Source: an uncultured Marinobacter sp. (GTDB lineage Bacteria > Pseudomonadota > Gammaproteobacteria > Pseudomonadales > Oleiphilaceae). Taken from it: a stretch of 64,000 nt of DNA. The stretch lies in NCBI RefSeq assembly GCF_913055835.1, contig NZ_CAJXKQ010000011.1, forward strand, positions 50,053 to 114,052, written 5' to 3'. The position numbers and the translations under genes are program-made. How positions within the stretch are numbered: the first letter of the stretch is position 1; each line of letters begins with the position of its first letter. Positions 50,686-59,901 of the stretch are shown piece after piece. Under the pieces are notes generated by a model. That model did not search any database and was not told the origin of the DNA. It was given only the letters and a program-made list of their open reading frames with translations.

Positions 50686-51429
50686 TCAGCCGGCAGCCTG
50701 GGGGAGAAAGCGGCGATCCCAGACCTGCTCGGCGGCCTCAAACAGGCTATCTACCGTGAGCGCCAGCAAACCAATCAGAATTGCGCCCTGCAACACATAG
50801 GCCGTGTTGCCGTTCACCAGCCCCGCGATCACCGGATCACCCAAGGTTCGGGCCCCAATGGTTGAGCCGATGGCAGCGGTGGCGATATTGATGGTCACCG
50901 AGGTTCGAATGCCGGCCAGGATCACCCTGCCCGCCAGCGGCAGCTCCACCTGCAACAGCACCTGAAACGGTGACATACCCATCCCCAACGCTGCCTGCCT
51001 CACGGTGGCATCCACACCTTCCAGGCCCGCCAGGGTGTTGCGGAGAATGGGCAGCAAGCCATACAGAATCAACGCCACGAGAATCGGCGCCTCACCGAAT
51101 CCAAGAACCGGCACCGCCAGGGCCAGAACGGCGACGGGTGGAAAGGTCTGGCCAATAGACGCAATCTGGCTAACGAGCGGCAGAAAGTCCCGGCCCGAAG
51201 GGCGGGTGGCATAGATACCGCCGGCAACCGCAGCAACGGTTCCAATCAGGGCAGAAATCACCACCAGCATCAAATGGTTCTGAAGCAGGAACAGGAAGCT
51301 TTCCCGCTCGTAAATCACATTCTGCTTGTCCGGCTGAACCCATTGAAACAGCGGCTCCAGCGTCGGCATGCCCGCGCTCAGAGCGCCCAGAAGCGCAGTC
51401 AGCAAGACAGGTGGCAGCCAGCTTCGCAT
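50686..51429 (-). CDS. yehW: Osmoprotectant ABC transporter permease (YehW/OsmW type)
   Basis: 247 residues, five to six helices with the quaternary-amine permease loop (VRQAALGMGMSPFQVLLQVELP). Last gene of a four-gene set in the same order as E. coli yehZYXW. Its ATG overlaps the end of the ATPase gene by one base. Confidence 0.87.
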   Translation of the reverse strand: MRSWLPPVLLTALLGALSAGMPTLEPLFQWVQPDKQNVIYERESFLFLLQNHLMLVVISALIGTVAAVAGGIYATRPSGRDFLPLVSQIASIGQTFPPVAVLALAVPVLGFGEAPILVALILYGLLPILRNTLAGLEGVDATVRQAALGMGMSPFQVLLQVELPLAGRVILAGIRTSVTINIATAAIGSTIGARTLGDPVIAGLVNGNTAYVLQGAILIGLLALTVDSLFEAAEQVWDRRFLPQAAG

Positions 51430-52376
51430 CAGGCACCTTCCTGGATAATGCGTTCGCGGGTGATGGTTCCGGTTTCCTGGCCCTCGGTATTGAACACCGG
51501 CACCTGGTTCCAGTTCTGCCAGAGCATGATCGAGAGGGCCACTCTGAGGCTGTCGTCTTCCTTCAGGCCGTCGGCGCCGGGTTCGGGCTGCCTTGGCTGG
51601 GAGTACGCGTCCATCAGATCCCGCACAGTGTGCAGGCTCATCAGCTTCAGGCCCCGGTCCTGCTTGCCCACGAGATTCTCTACAAAATCGGAAGCGGGCC
51701 GCCGGAGAATGTTCTCCGGCGTGTCGTGCTGGATGATCCGGCCCCGGTCCATCACGGCAATCCGGGTCGCCAGCCTCAGGGCTTCGTCGATATCGTGGGT
51801 CACGAACACGGTGGTTTTTTTCAGCTGCCTCTGGATGCGCAACATCTCAAGCTGGAGGTTTTCCCTCGTGATGGCATCCAGCGCGCCGAAGGGTTCGTCC
51901 ATCAACAGAATGTTGGGGTTGGCCGCCAACGCCCTGGCAACACCCACCCGCTGGGCCTGGCCGCCGGACAATTGCTGGGGATATTTCTTGGCGTGAGTGG
52001 CCGGGTCCAGATCCAACAGAGTCAGCAGCTCATGTACGCGCTCGTCGATCTGCTCACGCGGCCAACTTAGAAGCTGGGGCACCATGGCGATATTGCGGGC
52101 TACTGTCCAGTGCGGAAACAGCCCTGTGCCCTGGATGACATACCCCATGTTCAACCGCAGTTGCTCAGGGTTCATGGCGGTCACATCCTTGCCATCCACC
52201 AGAATCTCGCCCTCGCTGTGGGGCAGCAACTGGTTGATCATTCGCAAGGTCGTGGACTTGCCACAGCCCGAGCTGCCCACCAGCACGCATACTTCCCCGG
52301 TTTCGACCGTGAGGTTGATGCGGTCCACGGCCACAGTATCACCGAAGCGGCGGGTTACGTTTTTCAGTTCGATCAT
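51429..52376 (-). CDS. yehX: Osmoprotectant ABC transporter ATP-binding protein with CBS domain
   Basis: 315 residues. Walker A GSSGCGKST, signature LSGGQAQR, Walker B ILLMDEPFGALD, then a C-terminal CBS-like region (about 240-315, LRVALSIMLWQNWNQVPVFN) that in OpuA-type transporters senses ionic strength. Lies between the two permease genes. Confidence 0.9.
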   Translation of the reverse strand: MIELKNVTRRFGDTVAVDRINLTVETGEVCVLVGSSGCGKSTTLRMINQLLPHSEGEILVDGKDVTAMNPEQLRLNMGYVIQGTGLFPHWTVARNIAMVPQLLSWPREQIDERVHELLTLLDLDPATHAKKYPQQLSGGQAQRVGVARALAANPNILLMDEPFGALDAITRENLQLEMLRIQRQLKKTTVFVTHDIDEALRLATRIAVMDRGRIIQHDTPENILRRPASDFVENLVGKQDRGLKLMSLHTVRDLMDAYSQPRQPEPGADGLKEDDSLRVALSIMLWQNWNQVPVFNTEGQETGTITRERIIQEGA

Positions 52377-52396
52377 CCGGGCTTATCCTTTTGCTG

Positions 52397-53584
52397 TCAG
52401 GCTTTCGCCGGGGTCGGTTTGAGACTGGCTACCAGCAGGGTGAGCAGAGCATCCGCCAGCAGCGCAAGTGCAATCGTCGGCAGGGCGCCCAGCAATACCA
52501 GATCCATGGCCGCCTGCCCCAGGCCCTGGAAGATGAAGCTGCCGAAACCGCCGGCGCCAATCAGCGCAGCGACCGCAGTCAGGCCAATGGCCTGGATGGC
52601 GGTAATGCGCACGCCTTCCACAATCACGGGAAGTGCCAGCGGCAATTTGAGTTTGAAGAACAGCTGTCGCTCGTTCATTCCCATGCCCCGCCCGGCATCG
52701 GCGAGGCTTTCGGGCACCTCGGTAAGCGCGACGAAGGTATTGCGCACCATCGGCAGAAGGCTGTAGGCCACCAGTGCCAGCAAAGCAGGCGCCCAGCCAA
52801 TGCCCCGGATGCCCATCGCCTGAAGTGCCGGGAAGGCAGCCGCCAACGCGCTGAGCGGTGCGATCAACAAACCAAACACCGCCAGGCTGGGAATGGTCTG
52901 CAGGAAGCTGACGGCACCGAGGATGGGCCGGCGCCAGGCAACGCTGCGAATCATCTTCAGGGCCAGAAAGAACGCCAGGCACGCGCTGATGCTGACCGCC
53001 CCGAATGCCAAAGCCAAATGGGTCCAGAGCGCCTGCTCAAACTTGTCTGGCCGGGCATTGAACTCCCGAACCAGGGACAGACTCTCCAGGCCGTCGCCCC
53101 GCAGGAACCACAGCCAGCTTCCGCTAATAACGGCGATGATCAGCAGCTGCAGCCATCGCCCCCTTCCGAGGCGCCCGAGGATTTCAATCAGCATCAGGGA
53201 CAACAGAAACAGAAGGCACCAGAAGCCGGCTCCGATGGACGATCGCGCATAGGGGGCGTCGTCCGGAAGATGTCGGTCTGCAAAGACCTCAAGCAATAGT
53301 GGCAGCAGCGCCAGGGAGAGGCCCACCAGGGCCAAAAGCGGCAGGTATCGCCGACGCACCGGCAGAAGGGACAGGAGCACGCAGCCAGCCAGAATCAGAG
53401 ATACGAGGCCAGCCCCTGCTCCGCCAATGGCCGATACCAGGCCGTGCCCGGTACCCGGAACGATCCGGTTGGGCTGGATAACGCCCAGATTCAGCAACCA
53501 GACCAGTGCCAGCGCCAGCAAACCCAGCACCGGCAGGACACGATTCGGCATGGAACTTCGGGAAACGGAGCGTAAAATCGCCAA
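52397..53584 (-). CDS. yehY: Osmoprotectant ABC transporter permease (YehY type)
   Basis: 395 residues, longer than YehW because of an N-terminal half with several extra helices. The permease loop (SLADAGRGMGMNERQLFFKLKLP) and last helices match the quaternary-amine family. Start is three bases after the stop of the binding-protein gene. Confidence 0.87.
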   Translation of the reverse strand: MAILRSVSRSSMPNRVLPVLGLLALALVWLLNLGVIQPNRIVPGTGHGLVSAIGGAGAGLVSLILAGCVLLSLLPVRRRYLPLLALVGLSLALLPLLLEVFADRHLPDDAPYARSSIGAGFWCLLFLLSLMLIEILGRLGRGRWLQLLIIAVISGSWLWFLRGDGLESLSLVREFNARPDKFEQALWTHLALAFGAVSISACLAFFLALKMIRSVAWRRPILGAVSFLQTIPSLAVFGLLIAPLSALAAAFPALQAMGIRGIGWAPALLALVAYSLLPMVRNTFVALTEVPESLADAGRGMGMNERQLFFKLKLPLALPVIVEGVRITAIQAIGLTAVAALIGAGGFGSFIFQGLGQAAMDLVLLGALPTIALALLADALLTLLVASLKPTPAKA

Positions 53585-53587
53585 GCC

Positions 53588-54511
53588 TCAATCCCGGTCC
53601 AGGGAATCCAGATAATCCCGGGCGACGGTATCCGCCGGCACACCGTTCACCGCCACCTGGCCGTTCAGGCGCTGCAGCGTTTCAAGATCCAGCGATTCGA
53701 AGATGGGGGTAAGCACGTCACTGATCTGAGGGTAAGCCTCCAGCACCTCTCCACGCACGATGGGCGCAGGCTGATACACCGGCTGAACGCCCGCAGTATC
53801 TTCCATTACCTTCAGATCCAGCGCATCGAGGCCGCCATCGGTCCCATAGGTCATCGCGCCATTCACATCGTTATTGTTCAACGCTGCCGCCCGCAGGGTC
53901 GCCGCCGTGTTCCCACCGGAAAGGATGAGCAGCTGGTCGGATTCAAGCTTGAAGCCATAAGCCTCCTGAAAGGCCGGCAACGCACTGGCGGACTCAACAA
54001 ACTCGGCACTGGCCGCAAACTTGAAAGCACCGCCGCCATTGATGTGCTCGGCAAGGTCTTCCAACGTGGCCAGGTTATGCTCCCGCGCCAGATCGCCCCG
54101 CACGCTCATAGCCCACGTGTTGTTTGCTTCGGCGGGTTCCAGCCAGACAATGTTATGTGCCTCTTTATCCAGGCGAGCAGCCTCCTGGTAGGCCTTATCC
54201 GCATCTTTCCAGATATCCCGATCCGCCTGATCGTGAAAGAACGCAGCATTGCCGGTGTACTCGGGGTAGATATCGATTTCGCCGGCCTTGATCGCATTGC
54301 GGACGATGCTGGTGCCACCCAACTGGAGCCTGTTTTCAACCGGAATACCGGCCCCCTCCAGGGACTGCAACACCATCTGCCCCAGTACAGAGCCTTCGGT
54401 GTCGATCTTGGAGGACACCACCACGGGATCAGCAGCCATTACCGATCCGGACATCACGAACGCTATCAATGCCGCTGTGCGGCGCAAAAGGGATTTGGGA
54501 GTCACGGCCAT
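53588..54511 (-). CDS. yehZ: Osmoprotectant-binding protein (YehZ/OsmX type)
   Basis: 307 residues with a Sec signal peptide (cleavage likely after VMA, before ADP) and the ProX/OpuC fold: SKIDTEGSVLGQMVLQSLE, then YPEYTGNAAFF with ligand-binding aromatics. First gene of the operon. The ligand would be glycine betaine or a related compatible solute. In E. coli the Yeh system is low-affinity and RpoS-controlled; no such control can be read here. Confidence 0.88.
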   Translation of the reverse strand: MAVTPKSLLRRTAALIAFVMSGSVMAADPVVVSSKIDTEGSVLGQMVLQSLEGAGIPVENRLQLGGTSIVRNAIKAGEIDIYPEYTGNAAFFHDQADRDIWKDADKAYQEAARLDKEAHNIVWLEPAEANNTWAMSVRGDLAREHNLATLEDLAEHINGGGAFKFAASAEFVESASALPAFQEAYGFKLESDQLLILSGGNTAATLRAAALNNNDVNGAMTYGTDGGLDALDLKVMEDTAGVQPVYQPAPIVRGEVLEAYPQISDVLTPIFESLDLETLQRLNGQVAVNGVPADTVARDYLDSLDRD

Positions 54512-54685
54512 TCCTCTCGGTTTTTGGTTACCACTATCAGTCTAGAGGCCGCATCTACGAAGGCAAACGGGATTTGGTCTTGCCGGCGCCGGCCGGCAGT
54601 AAGCCAGCTCCAAAATCGGGCGGAAGGGACATCGTATTTGAAATCCGGAAACCCAACGGGTTAGGCTGTCTAAAAAACGAGCAGC

Positions 54686-55777
54686 ATGGTAGTGAAGGTT
54701 ATGGCACAGACCCTGGAGAAGACCCGCGAACCCACCTCCACCGTAGCGCCCCTGAACCCTGATAACGTGGCACTGCTCGAACAGGAAGGTTTAACCCTCA
54801 AGCCTCTGGACCCTATCGGCGTTGAGATCTACGGCGCCGACGTGCGCACCCAGCTGCCAGAGCCGGCTATTAAAGCCCTGGAAGAGGAAATGGCCAATCG
54901 CGGGTTCATCGTATTCAAGCACCAGGCCGGCCTTTCCCCCGATGAACTGATTGAAGCCTGCAAATGGTGGGGCGGGCGCGAGATCCATTCCACCCACGGC
55001 GTCCATCCCGCAACACCCGGCCGCAACAGGCACATTTTCCGCTGCTCCAACGATGGCCGCCAGGGTATTCTCGGCGTTGGCCCTCAGTGGCACAACGATG
55101 GCAGTTTCGAGGCCGCCACCTTTTCCCATAGCGCTTACTACATGGCCCGCGCTCCTGAAAACGGCGGCGGTACCCACTTCGCACACCAGGGCGCCGCATT
55201 TGATTCACTGCCACCAGAAAAGCAGGATTTCTGGGAGCGCCTGGTGTCGGTAAACTCCGCATCCAGTGTTACCCACCCAGTGGTTCACACCCACCCGATC
55301 TCCGGTCGCAAAAGTGTTTGGCTGCACCTGGGTATGACCGGCGCCGTGCTGGAGCGCCTGCCGGAAGAAGGTCTGACGCTCGACCAGTTGAAGACCCTGC
55401 CCGCACCCGCCGACAGTTTCCACCTGCTGGACGATGCCGCCATGAAGGAACTGTTCAACGATTACAACGATCTGCTGAACGATTCCTTCGAGGGCGGCTA
55501 CGGAATTCGTTACGAATACGATACCGGCGATCTGCTGTTTATCGACAACTGGGCCGTCGCCCACCGCGCCGCACCAGAAGCGCATCTGCCGGCAGAGCAA
55601 CAGGGCCTGCGCATCATGGACCGGGTCACCATCAAGGCACCGCGAAACCTGTCGCCCCATTTCGGGCTGCCCCAATACATCAACATGGCCGGCCCCCACC
55701 CGTTCAACAAAGACGGCGTGTGGCAGGCCGGTGGCGTGGGCTTTCGGTGGAAAGACGACATCCGTATGCAGAACTGA
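54686..55777 (+). CDS. TauD/TfdA-family Fe(II)/2-oxoglutarate dioxygenase
   Basis: 363 residues. Iron ligands H136 and D138 in PQWHNDGSF, and the distal histidine in FIDNWAVAHRAAPEAH near residue 293, followed by RIMDRVTI with the 2-oxoglutarate arginine. M6 (54701) is an alternative start. Divergent from the yeh transporter across 174 bases, so the two may share a substrate class (quaternary amines or sulfonates), which is inference. Confidence 0.85.
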   Translation: MVVKVMAQTLEKTREPTSTVAPLNPDNVALLEQEGLTLKPLDPIGVEIYGADVRTQLPEPAIKALEEEMANRGFIVFKHQAGLSPDELIEACKWWGGREIHSTHGVHPATPGRNRHIFRCSNDGRQGILGVGPQWHNDGSFEAATFSHSAYYMARAPENGGGTHFAHQGAAFDSLPPEKQDFWERLVSVNSASSVTHPVVHTHPISGRKSVWLHLGMTGAVLERLPEEGLTLDQLKTLPAPADSFHLLDDAAMKELFNDYNDLLNDSFEGGYGIRYEYDTGDLLFIDNWAVAHRAAPEAHLPAEQQGLRIMDRVTIKAPRNLSPHFGLPQYINMAGPHPFNKDGVWQAGGVGFRWKDDIRMQN

Positions 55778-55804
55778 TTCACCCGTTTTGCATGCGGCCG
55801 TGAG

Positions 55805-55960
55805 TCACTGCACCGGCCGACAACCGCGAACAGCGAGAGAAATATTCGTTGCCGCCTTGATCTGATCGTAGTATTTGGCGGCCGTTTTCACGCCCATATC
55901 CGCGTAGTTCCCGGCACTGGGGCTGATCAGGGAGCCCAGCTGGGCCCAGGCCGCAATGGC
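55805..55960 (-). pseudogene. C-terminal gene remnant of unknown family
   Basis: A 51-codon open stretch ending in TGA whose translation looks genuinely coding (AQLGSLISPSAGNYADMGVK, then AAKYYDQIKAATN) but has no start codon and is cut by an in-frame TAG directly upstream (55961-55963). I cannot name the parent gene. The rest of 55778-56100 shows nothing else. Confidence 0.4.
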
Positions 55961-56100
55961 CTATTTTCGAAAGCATGGATAGCATGGTCTTATACATTCC
56001 AGCCCGATGCCAGAACTGCTGGTCTCGATGGAAAGATGTATTGAAAATTCCCCGCCGCAAACTAAGCTAGACTTGTATCTTCCCGCTTTAGAGCCTGCCC

Positions 56101-56910
56101 ATGAAAGCGTGTCTTCATGCAGTTCTAGCTCTCGCCCTATCCATTCTGCTTCTCTGGAGTCCAGCCCGAATTGGCCATGCGGAAACCGTCCTGCATGTTG
56201 CCTACGAAGATAAAACGCAATTCCCCTACTACATGGGCGACACCCAGTCGGTTCTGGAGAGACCCGGAGCAGCGGTGGAGCTGGTCAAATTGCTGGAAGA
56301 GCGAGTACCGGGTTTGCGGATCAAGTTCAGCCGCTATCCGTGGAAGCGCTGCCTTGCCATGCTCGAAACCGGCCAGGTGGACGGCATATTCAATGCCTCC
56401 TTTAGCCCAGCGCGCACCCGCATTGGCGAATACCCCTGGAAGGATGGCCACGTGGACACCTCACGCCGCCTCACCACCATCAGCTATCATCTCTATGCAC
56501 TGCCCAATACTGAGGTGGGCTGGAACGGTGAGACATTTGAAGATACAAACCTCACCATTGGCGCCCCACTGGGTTACTCAATCGTGAACGATCTTGAGAG
56601 CCTCGGTGTCTCCGTGATCAAAGTCCGCAGCTCGATGCAGAGTCTACAGCTACTCAACGCGGGGCGTGTAAATGCTGTCGCCCTTCAGTCGGTGACAGCC
56701 GACTATCTGTTAAACAGCAATTCTCGCGAACTAGCGAACATTGTTCGCATAGACCCGCCCCTGAAAACCAAACCCTATTACCTGATGCTTTCCCGCCAGT
56801 TCAGAGTGAACAACACCGCCCTGTCCGAGAGTATATGGGACGCCATCGGCGCACTCAGAGAAGAAACACTCGAAGCATTGGCACAGCCCTATCTATCGGA
56901 ACGGAGTTAA
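56101..56910 (+). CDS. Periplasmic solute-binding protein (amino-acid type, SBP_bac_3-like)
   Basis: 269 residues, signal peptide cleaved after GHAE region, then the two-lobed binding fold with GAAVELVKLLEERVPGLRIKFSRYPWKRCLAMLETGQVDGIF. No transporter genes are adjacent; stand-alone proteins of this type often serve as sensors or orphan binders. It converges on psiE, the two stops overlapping in TTAA. Confidence 0.75.
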   Translation: MKACLHAVLALALSILLLWSPARIGHAETVLHVAYEDKTQFPYYMGDTQSVLERPGAAVELVKLLEERVPGLRIKFSRYPWKRCLAMLETGQVDGIFNASFSPARTRIGEYPWKDGHVDTSRRLTTISYHLYALPNTEVGWNGETFEDTNLTIGAPLGYSIVNDLESLGVSVIKVRSSMQSLQLLNAGRVNAVALQSVTADYLLNSNSRELANIVRIDPPLKTKPYYLMLSRQFRVNNTALSESIWDAIGALREETLEALAQPYLSERS

Positions 56911-57293
56911 TCATCTTTCCGAAGCTGATTGAGCCGGGTCATGACAAAGGCCGCTATGGAAAGAATAAGAATCGCGATGGCCTCATAAAGAATATTCTCG
57001 GGAGCCATATCTTTGCCCTGGAGGATAATAAGCCGCGCCAGCGCCGTGATGGCGATGAAAATCGGAAAGACAGAGGCTGACCGCCGGTCAGAGTAGAACA
57101 CCGCCACCATGCCGATGACCTCCAGATACAGAAACATCAGCAGAATATCTGCGAGATTGATGCTCTGAGCGGCGTACAGCGAATTAAGTTCGAAAGCCAC
57201 CCCACCAAGCGTCATCAATACAACGAGGAACAGCAGAATGCGCTCGATTATCTGAAAAAGACTGAGCGCCAACTTCTTTTCGGAAGAATCCAT
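56907..57293 (-). CDS. psiE: PsiE-family membrane protein
   Basis: 128 residues with four predicted helices (LLFLVVLMTLGGVAFEL; ILLMFLYLEVIGMVAVFY; PIFIAITALARLIIL; AIAILILSIAAFVM). Matches the phosphate-starvation-inducible PsiE family in length and in the EVIGMVAVFYSDRR signature. Function unknown. No Pho box is evident. Confidence 0.8.
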   Translation of the reverse strand: MDSSEKKLALSLFQIIERILLFLVVLMTLGGVAFELNSLYAAQSINLADILLMFLYLEVIGMVAVFYSDRRSASVFPIFIAITALARLIILQGKDMAPENILYEAIAILILSIAAFVMTRLNQLRKDD

Positions 57294-57444
57294 GGGATTT
57301 GCCTTGTTGTTTTTGTAGATCTATTCGGGAAGCCAGCCCTCCCGGCCTCGAAGATTACGTGAGGCCTAAAGCTACATAATGGCAGGTAAATGCACGGATA
57401 TACCACCCCTCAGGGCCGAAGCCCAGAGGAAGTGGCGGTGGATT

Positions 57445-58113
57445 TCAATGCAGCCCCATCAGTTTGTCGGCAACCTCAACCAGAGTACTGCCAGTCACAT
57501 CAGCAGGGATGAACACATCCCCGGGCTCGCATTCAAGTCGATCACACCAGCCCGCCTGTGCGCCGGCTTTTTTGGCGCCATGGCAATCCCAGGCATGCAC
57601 GGCAACCAGCGCCAGGCGCTCAATCGGGATACCCAGGCGTTTTGCAGCGTAGCGGTAAATATCCGGATGGGGCTTCCAGACACCCGCTTCCTGTGCCGTG
57701 ATCACCTGATCAACATGAGCAGAAAGCCCCGCTCCATCCAGAAAGGATCGCGTCTTTTCGGGACTGTTCACGGTGAGACAGCCAACGGATGCGCCCGCCT
57801 CCGAGATTTTTTTCAGAGCCGGCGCCGCATCATCAAAAGTAGGCAGGGTGGAGAACCCCTCAACCACATACTCGATATCGCGCTCATTGAGCGTGTATTT
57901 GGTTTCCGTGCGGAGTGATTCCCGGGCGAGAGGTTCGAAGGGTGCCGGGTCGCCGGCGAGGGTCAGTGCCATGGCATCGCGTTGAAAGCGCAGGAACCAG
58001 GGCTGCAGGGTGGTCGCTGGCTGGCCAACCTCTTCAAGCCGTGCCGCCAGCGGTTCCAGATCAATCAATGTCTCGAGGACATCGAATAAAACGACGTTCG
58101 GTCGGTCAGCCAT
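57445..58113 (-). CDS. Haloacid dehalogenase, type II
   Basis: 222 residues of the HAD superfamily, cap type of L-2-haloacid dehalogenase. Nucleophile D11 in VVLFDVLETLID, conserved lysine in VWKPHPDIYRYAAKRLG and the acidic loop AVHAWDCHGAKKAG. ATG 58113 has GGGAGG six bases upstream; the earlier ATG at 58143 lacks it. Whether it is a true dehalogenase or a phosphatase is open. Confidence 0.85.
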   Translation of the reverse strand: MADRPNVVLFDVLETLIDLEPLAARLEEVGQPATTLQPWFLRFQRDAMALTLAGDPAPFEPLARESLRTETKYTLNERDIEYVVEGFSTLPTFDDAAPALKKISEAGASVGCLTVNSPEKTRSFLDGAGLSAHVDQVITAQEAGVWKPHPDIYRYAAKRLGIPIERLALVAVHAWDCHGAKKAGAQAGWCDRLECEPGDVFIPADVTGSTLVEVADKLMGLH

Positions 58114-58201
58114 AACCAGCCTCCCTATGTCGCGTGCGTTCACCGCAAGTGTAGTTCAGGTTATGGCCTTGTGCCGCCCGGTCCCACCATTCTGAGACGG
58201 G

Positions 58202-59122
58202 TTAATGAGCCAGCCCGTAATCAATGGCTGCACATACCGCCGCAGCCTGCGCGGCATTGCATTGCTCGGGGGTTACACGGGGGCTATCGGGGTAAACCTC
58301 CGTGGTGGTCCGGAAGGGTGCACTCGTCATACCAGCGCACAGTCCCCACTGCGTAAGGGGATACGCGATCACGCCCCTGGCGACCACCGGCGAGCCGAAA
58401 ATCTCGCCGCTGTCATCGGCCGGCGCGATATGCGTAACCTGCTCTACCGCCCTGATCAATGCCTGCTGGAATTCAGGCTGTGGGTTCTCGCTATCATCGA
58501 CCACATAGAAGCCGTCGGGAATCCCTGCCGGCTCGAAAGGCTTGCCATCACGGGCAGCCAGCGCAGGGCGAAACTCCGATTCGTCGGTATCGGTGGTCTC
58601 GTGAAGATCTATATGAATCAGAATATTTTCACGGACAGGTGCTACCAATCGCATCAGTGCGGCTGACTCCTCCGCCCGACTGTTCTCGTGGAATGAACGG
58701 TTGGGGTCAATCGCATTCCGGTTCCAGCGATGAATACGCTCGTACGCCCAGGGGCTAACACAGGGCGCAACCAGCACGTTCACTCGGCCCGCATAATCCG
58801 CCGCGTACTTATCGAGAAATTCAAGCGCGCCATGCACACCGCTGGTCTCGTAACCGTGAACGCCGCCCGTGATCAGTACCACGGGCAAATCGTTGTTCCA
58901 ATCGCGGCTGCGAATCGCCATCAGCGGATAGTAATCCGGGCCATAGTCCAGCGCGCCATACTCTTCTACATCAAAGCGCGAGCGCAAACGCTCAATGGCA
59001 CTCAACACCTCCGCCTCATAACTGCGCTGGCGAGTCTGCCGTGACAACCACTCGGCGCGTTCCGCCTCGCCCCATGGGATGCCAGGGGTGCCGATTGGAT
59101 AGGGTGTTGGAGCTGTAGTCAT
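58202..59122 (-). CDS. M14-family zinc carboxypeptidase-like protein
   Basis: 306 residues. Zinc ligands H89 and E92 in GGVHGYETSG and H174 in HIDLHETTDTDE; catalytic glutamate probably in TTEVYPDSP near residue 275. No signal peptide, so cytoplasmic. The short HGYE motif and small size place it with bacterial M14 deacylases/peptidases. Substrate unknown. Confidence 0.85.
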   Translation of the reverse strand: MTTAPTPYPIGTPGIPWGEAERAEWLSRQTRQRSYEAEVLSAIERLRSRFDVEEYGALDYGPDYYPLMAIRSRDWNNDLPVVLITGGVHGYETSGVHGALEFLDKYAADYAGRVNVLVAPCVSPWAYERIHRWNRNAIDPNRSFHENSRAEESAALMRLVAPVRENILIHIDLHETTDTDESEFRPALAARDGKPFEPAGIPDGFYVVDDSENPQPEFQQALIRAVEQVTHIAPADDSGEIFGSPVVARGVIAYPLTQWGLCAGMTSAPFRTTTEVYPDSPRVTPEQCNAAQAAAVCAAIDYGLAH

Positions 59123-59177
59123 GTCGCCTTTTTTCTCCGATAGTCGTCAATGTTTGGAGTGGTGATAGTGTCTTAAC

Positions 59178-59579
59178 TTACTCTGGCAAGCTCGGGAACT
59201 CTGGAACCTTATCTGACTCGACATCCCAGATTGCTTTACTGGCTGTGAAAATATGGGCTGTAGGCACCACAGAGATTTTGGTGTCCAGACATCCTGCGGG
59301 CACAACAAGCAAGCCTTGAATCTGAGCGTTTGGCAACGCCGAACCACACACCTTACAAAAACTCTTGGTGTGACGAGTACCCGGGAGTGTATAGGAGATC
59401 ACGGCATCTTCACCGGCCCGCCAGGTTAATTTGGCTGACTGCGAGAACAAATTTGCCGCATGGGCAGATCCAGTATCTTTTTGGCAGTGTTGGCAATGAC
59501 ACAGGTAAAAGCTGTCGAAGTTGCCTTCGATCTCAAATTTCACGGTGCCACACAGGCAAGAACCAGAATAATCAGTCAT
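59178..59579 (-). CDS. GFA-family (CENP-V fold) zinc protein
   Basis: 133 residues with the full cysteine set: CLCGT near the N-terminus, CHCQHC at about 33-38 and FCKVCGSALPN near 90. This is the fold of glutathione-dependent formaldehyde-activating enzymes, but most family members have unknown activity. Just left of the cassette array; no attC is visible after it. Confidence 0.85.
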   Translation of the reverse strand: MTDYSGSCLCGTVKFEIEGNFDSFYLCHCQHCQKDTGSAHAANLFSQSAKLTWRAGEDAVISYTLPGTRHTKSFCKVCGSALPNAQIQGLLVVPAGCLDTKISVVPTAHIFTASKAIWDVESDKVPEFPSLPE

Positions 59580-59632
59580 CGGATTTCCTTTTGCCGAACG
59601 GATACTGCTCTTTCCTTTGCCAAGAAAGGTTT

Positions 59633-59806
59633 CTACTTTAAGCAGCGCTTACTTGAAGAAACTACTGTCAGTTCCCCGGTATTCTGGTTAAGTAAATAGA
59701 CAACACCTTCCGAGGTTTCAAAGAGCGAAAAGTTGGGAGAGGCTGAAATCGTAGTGTTGTCGCACCCGGTGAGAGCAAGAACTGCCAGAACAATCCAAAA
59801 CCTCAT
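59633..59806 (-). CDS. Small lipoprotein of unknown function
   Basis: 57 residues. MRFWIVLAVLALTGC is a clean lipoprotein signal (cysteine 15), followed by a 42-residue polar mature part with LFETSEGVVYLLNQNTGEL. ATG 59806 has GGGAGG eight bases upstream. It begins 18 bases after the attC-like site of the preceding cassette, so it may be the last cassette of the array, though no attC follows it. Confidence 0.6.
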   Translation of the reverse strand: MRFWIVLAVLALTGCDNTTISASPNFSLFETSEGVVYLLNQNTGELTVVSSSKRCLK

Positions 59807-59823
59807 ACAAGAGCCTCCCAAAG

Positions 59824-59901
59824 ATTTAACGCCAACCATTACCGCTGACAAAACCGGCGCGGGGCATAGGTTTTGGCATCCTTTGCATGGCCTGGTTGTG
59901 C
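59824..59901 (-). repeat. attC-like site, distal end of array
   Basis: Minus strand: begins GCACAACCAGGCC and ends GGTTGGCGTTAAAT; the last seven bases GTTAAAT match the IntI core GTTRRRY. The coding end of the nucleotidyltransferase gene lies inside it. Confidence 0.6.
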
